Positions 61,002-64,000 of a DNA stretch of 64,000 nt are shown here, piece after piece (within the stretch, counting starts at the first letter, position 1; the number at the start of each line of letters is the position of its first letter). Both the position numbers and the translations under genes were made by a program. The notes under the pieces were generated by a model. The model was not told the origin of the DNA. It saw only the letters and a list, made by a program, of their open reading frames with translations, and searched no databases. The stretch covers positions 124,001 through 188,000 of the forward strand of contig CAVYKK010000009.1 in assembly GCA_963769045.1 (NCBI GenBank), in the 5' to 3' direction. The DNA comes from Methanocella_A sp963769045 (GTDB lineage: Archaea > Halobacteriota > Methanocellia > Methanocellales > Methanocellaceae).

Positions 61002-61254
61002 GTTGTCTTTCCGCTTATCCTTTCACCGGACAACAGGATAATACGCCCTGATGAAACATATAAGTTTCTGAATATATACTGGCCATTTAATATATCAACC
61101 TTACGAAAAAGGCAAGCTATGCCGGGATGACACCGGGGGCTAAATAGTCGATTTTCATGTTTTACTATGGTGAATTTATAATTCTCTCCCTGTCTTTGCA
61201 GGCAGGACAATGCTTTTCTAGTCCTTCTTACTATTATTCTGCAGGGGATGCGTA

Positions 61255-62079
61255 TTGGACTACGTCGACATCTTTCTCGATGAGAAACGGTTGTCCTCGA
61301 GCCCGGGCACCATACGACAGTATGACCAGGTGCTACGGAGCTTCGTGAAATTTACAGACAAGCCGTCGGAGGCCGTGACCAGACAGGAAGTGATCAGGTA
61401 CCTGAATCACCTGATGTTTGAGCGGAGCCTGTCGAAAGCGACTGCGTCCAACGTGCTGAGCGTGCTAAAGTCGTTCTATCGGTTCATGATAGAAAACGGG
61501 CACATCGAGGCCAACCCTACCCGCGGCATCAGCAGCATCAGGCTGGACAAGAAGGCGCCGGTTTATCTCACGATCCAGGAGATGCGCGATCTGATCGATA
61601 CGGCCATAGACAGCCGGGACCGGATCATCGTCCGGATGCTCTACGCGACGGGCGTCCGCATCTCTGAATTGCTTAACATCCGTAAACGCGACATCGACTT
61701 CGAGCGGCATACGATCAAAGTGTTCGGCAAGGGCGCAAAAGAGCGTATAGTGCTGATCTCGGCGGAGATGGCCGACGACCTGGCACAGTACTGCGAACGC
61801 GAGCGGCTCGGGAGCGATGGCAGGCTGTTCGACCTGACCCCCCGGACCGTGCAGCGGGACATTAAAGCCCTGGCACGCCGCGCGGGCATCGCCAAGAACG
61901 TCACGCCGCACAAGCTGCGGCATAGCTTCGCCACCCACATGCTCCAGAACGGCGGCAACGTTGTGGCGATCCAGAAGCTACTGGGGCACGCATCGCTCAA
62001 TACTACCCAGATATACACCCATTATAACGTCGATGACCTGAAAGAGATGTACGGGCGCACCCACCCGCTGGGACATTGA
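61255..62079 (+). CDS. xerA: Tyrosine recombinase XerA
   Basis: Single archaeal Xer recombinase that resolves chromosome dimers at a dif site. The 274-residue protein has an N-terminal SAM-like core-binding domain and the catalytic set R135 (TGVRISELL), K159, H219 and R222 (TPHKLRHSF), H245 (LGHASLNTT) and the nucleophile Y254 (IYTHYN). TTG 61255 follows AGGGGATGCGTA. No dif-like 28-bp palindrome could be picked out nearby. The neighbours are tRNA-Cys and a YkgJ protein; it is not linked to an obvious mobile island. Confidence 0.92.
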   Translation: MDYVDIFLDEKRLSSSPGTIRQYDQVLRSFVKFTDKPSEAVTRQEVIRYLNHLMFERSLSKATASNVLSVLKSFYRFMIENGHIEANPTRGISSIRLDKKAPVYLTIQEMRDLIDTAIDSRDRIIVRMLYATGVRISELLNIRKRDIDFERHTIKVFGKGAKERIVLISAEMADDLAQYCERERLGSDGRLFDLTPRTVQRDIKALARRAGIAKNVTPHKLRHSFATHMLQNGGNVVAIQKLLGHASLNTTQIYTHYNVDDLKEMYGRTHPLGH

Positions 62080-62231
62080 CCGCCACAATCATCCCGGAGC
62101 CGGGCTGGTTTTTCCACACCGGCACCGGCCTGTATCCGCTTTTTTACGTGCCTGATGTTATATTTGCATATTAATATTAATATACAGTAACATTACAGCC
62201 GTTTGTATATATCGGCATACCGGGTATTCAC

Positions 62232-62771
62232 ATGATCGAGATGACTGTGGCTCAATTCCAGTGCAAGCAATGTGGCAGCTGTTGCAAATCCGACAGCCTG
62301 ATACCTCTTACGCTCGACGACATCTTTCGGATGGCCGACTTCCTGGACCTGACGCCTGACGAGTTCATGTCCAGGTACTGCACGGAGGTCTGCCATGGCA
62401 ACAGCGTCCCGATGCCTTACCTGAAACGCGAGAAAGGATGCCCGTTCCTCGATGACGGCCTTTGCTCCGTCCACTTTGTGAAGCCACTGCTGTGTAAATA
62501 TATGCCTTCGACTATGTTCGGCGGCCTGCACTATCTTCGCAGCAAGATGCCGCCCTCCTGTACCGTCCAGCATATGAAAGCGGGTACGCCGGTCAACGAC
62601 GACGACCGGATACGTGAAAAGTACATGGTGTCCATGATCCTGACGTCCATCTACTACAGCATCCACGGCACTTTCATATACGAGCAGGCAAAACCCTACA
62701 TTTACAGGATACTGCTCATCAACAGGAACAGAAACAACCTGTTCAAGGACGAGTCGGCTTTAACGATGTGA
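62232..62771 (+). CDS. YkgJ family metal/Fe-S cluster-binding protein
   Basis: A 179-residue protein with the N-terminal FQCKQCGSCCKSD motif (C-x2-C-x2-CC) and the later GCPFLDDGLCSVHFVKPLLC pattern of the YkgJ/UPF0153 family, which binds zinc or an iron-sulfur cluster. It has an unusual C-terminal region, basic and aromatic (QAKPYIYRILLINRNRN). The TATA-like stretch ATATTAATATACAG (about 62170-62183) lies upstream. Its stop is adjacent to the stop of the convergent YgiQ gene. Role unknown. Confidence 0.85.
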   Translation: MIEMTVAQFQCKQCGSCCKSDSLIPLTLDDIFRMADFLDLTPDEFMSRYCTEVCHGNSVPMPYLKREKGCPFLDDGLCSVHFVKPLLCKYMPSTMFGGLHYLRSKMPPSCTVQHMKAGTPVNDDDRIREKYMVSMILTSIYYSIHGTFIYEQAKPYIYRILLINRNRNNLFKDESALTM

Positions 62772-64000
62772 TCAGCTCCGGTAAGGCTTGCGCGCTCTCG
62801 GCCGGGACGCAGATACGGGCCTGACGGGCGATATCAGGCACTTTTCACCATACCCGATAAGGTCTTTGCGGCCGGTCTCTATCAATGCCTGTTTTACCAG
62901 GTCGTAGTTGTCCGGGTTCTTATACTGTAGCAGCGCCCGCTGCATCCGCCGTTCCTCGACGCTCCGGGGCACGTACACATCCTGGCCCGTGAACGGGTTA
63001 TAGCCGGTGTGATACATGCAGGTGGAAAGCGTGGAGGGCGTGGGGGTGAAGTCCTGCACCTGCTCTACATAATAGCCCATGTCCCGGACGTATTCCGCCA
63101 GCTTCACTGCGTCCTTTAGCGTACATCCGGGGTGGCCGGCGATAAAATAGGGAATAATGAACTGGTTCTTTCCCAGCTGTTTGTTTATTTCCCTGTATTT
63201 TTCGACGAACCTGTCGTAAGTCTCGATAGCCGGTTTGCACATGGCATCCGTTACGGCCCGAGACGCGTGCTCCGGGGCCACTTTTAGCTGGCCGCTGATA
63301 TTGTTCTCACAGATGTGATAGAGATACTTCTCGTCCTGCATGGCCAGGTCATAACGGATACCCGAGCCAACGAAGACGTTTTTCACGCCCGGTACTTTAC
63401 TGACCGCGTCGAGCATCTTGATTAGCTGCGCATGGTCCTTGTTCAGGTTCGGGCAGGGCTCAGGGTAAAGACAGAGCCGATCTCTGCAGGCGCCCTGTGT
63501 CGATTGTTTTGCGCAGCCGAGCATGTACATGTCCGCCGTCGGGCCGCCGATATCGGTGATCGTGCCCCTGAACCCCGGCATCTTCGTAAGATTCTTCGCC
63601 TCACGGACAATCGATGCAACGCTCCTGCTCTGGACGATCCGGCCCTGGTGATTGGTGATAGCGCAGAAGGAGCAACCGCCGAAGCACCCCCTGTGGCTGG
63701 TAATCGAGAACATGACTGTCTTCAGTCCCGGGATCTCCTGTGTGTAAGACGGGTGAGGCTTCCGGGTGTAGGGAAGATCGTATATTGCGTCCATCTCTGC
63801 CGTAGTAAGCGGATAGCAGGGCTTGTTCTGCACGACGATAGTCTTGGGATGGCGCTGGACCACGACATGGCCGTGGAACGGGTCCTGCTCTTCCGTGTAC
63901 ATGCGAAACGCTTCAGCATATGCCCGTTTATCCATCGATACTGTGCCGAAGTCCGGCAACTCGACGTAATCGGCAAGCCCTGCAGTATCTTTAGTCTTAT
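62772..64000 (-). CDS. YgiQ (UPF0313) radical SAM protein, 5' end beyond the window
   Basis: The visible 409 residues are the C-terminal two-thirds of a UPF0313/YgiQ protein. The radical-SAM motif is CFGGCSFCAITNHQG (C-x3-C-x2-C); the family blocks are YTRKPHPSYTQEIPGLKTVMFSI, LKVAPEHASRAVTDAMCKP, YFIAGHPGCTLKDAVKL and DFTPTPSTLSTCMYHTG. The frame stays open to base 64000 (reading KTKDTAGLADYVELPDFG before the first candidate start), so the gene continues. Full-length members are about 580-700 residues. Function unknown; convergent with the YkgJ gene, whose stop abuts it. Confidence 0.92.
   Translation of the reverse strand, partial: KTKDTAGLADYVELPDFGTVSMDKRAYAEAFRMYTEEQDPFHGHVVVQRHPKTIVVQNKPCYPLTTAEMDAIYDLPYTRKPHPSYTQEIPGLKTVMFSITSHRGCFGGCSFCAITNHQGRIVQSRSVASIVREAKNLTKMPGFRGTITDIGGPTADMYMLGCAKQSTQGACRDRLCLYPEPCPNLNKDHAQLIKMLDAVSKVPGVKNVFVGSGIRYDLAMQDEKYLYHICENNISGQLKVAPEHASRAVTDAMCKPAIETYDRFVEKYREINKQLGKNQFIIPYFIAGHPGCTLKDAVKLAEYVRDMGYYVEQVQDFTPTPSTLSTCMYHTGYNPFTGQDVYVPRSVEERRMQRALLQYKNPDNYDLVKQALIETGRKDLIGYGEKCLISPVRPVSASRPRARKPYRS

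Noticed and set aside
60930..61300. Integrated element at the tRNA-Cys next to the XerA recombinase
   Set aside because: XerA has the archaeal chromosomal type with all catalytic residues and normal neighbours; no duplicated tRNA end or foreign gene block was seen.

Overview
The window reads as a chromosomal segment of a methanogenic euryarchaeon, most likely of the order Methanocellales (Methanocella-like). The archaeal evidence is family B DNA polymerase, TATA-binding protein, the chromosomal protein MC1, translin, archaeal-type methionyl-tRNA synthetase with tRNA-binding tail, the wyosine enzyme Taw1, XerA and a tRNA-Cys. The methanogen evidence is methanogenesis marker protein 9, CofE (coenzyme F420), indolepyruvate:ferredoxin oxidoreductase, a DUF116 protein and the AblA/AblB pair for the osmolyte N-epsilon-acetyl-beta-lysine. 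Coding DNA is GC-rich, spacers are AT-rich, and many genes have TATA-type promoters with leaderless or GTG/TTG starts. The genus assignment is inference.

Layout. 1-3.9 kb: end of a membrane protein, Taw1, a repeat-rich secreted protein and translin. 4-8.3 kb: a SPASM radical-SAM enzyme and two paralogous MFS carriers separated by two copies of a hairpin element. 8.5-12 kb: secreted/adhesin-like, DnaJ-membrane and lipoprotein genes. 12-23 kb: MetRS, a purine/methylthio-nucleoside salvage cluster, hexuloisomerase, ribose-1,5-bisphosphate isomerase and a receiver-PAS protein. 23-32 kb: a hydrolase, marker protein 9, a 0.6-kb imperfect palindrome, CitG-like plus DUF447, DUF116 and IorAB. 32-44 kb: two EamA exporters, the abl operon, hisB/hisA, two secreted paralogues, an AEC carrier and an ECF-type transporter module (T and fused A subunits). 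44-50 kb: PolB, a BofA-like protein and a radical-SAM plus DUF4130 pair linked to DNA repair. 50-64 kb: CofE, a TPR protein, CysS, a TVP38 protein, a NUDIX hydrolase, MC1, a KGG protein, TBP, tRNA-Cys, XerA, a YkgJ protein and a YgiQ radical-SAM protein cut by the window end.

Two things stand out. First, eight genes are broken by a single-base frameshift, mostly at short homopolymers: adhesin-like, DnaJ, hexuloisomerase, e2b2-type isomerase, receiver-PAS, marker 9, CitG-like and fused EcfA. Each joins into one family-typical protein after correcting one base, so sequence error or recent decay must be considered. Second, the spacers are populated by a superfamily of palindromic elements. Their arms are runs of a 9-nt unit of the form R-C-M-R-A-G-G-N-C. 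Some are nested inside a second, outer inverted repeat, giving MITE-like composite elements of about 330-390 bp. Several abut or include the stop codon of the adjoining gene, and one half-element supplies the likely N-terminal codons of the NUDIX gene. I consider this element family the best candidate for something not yet properly described.

Other points: four 20-nt tandem repeats, each carrying a TATA-like box, lie upstream of MC1; several TATA-like boxes lie upstream of TBP itself; an isolated structured region with a 14-bp closing stem at 59.4 kb could be a small RNA. No CRISPR array, rRNA, integrase-bounded island or recognisable transposase was seen.
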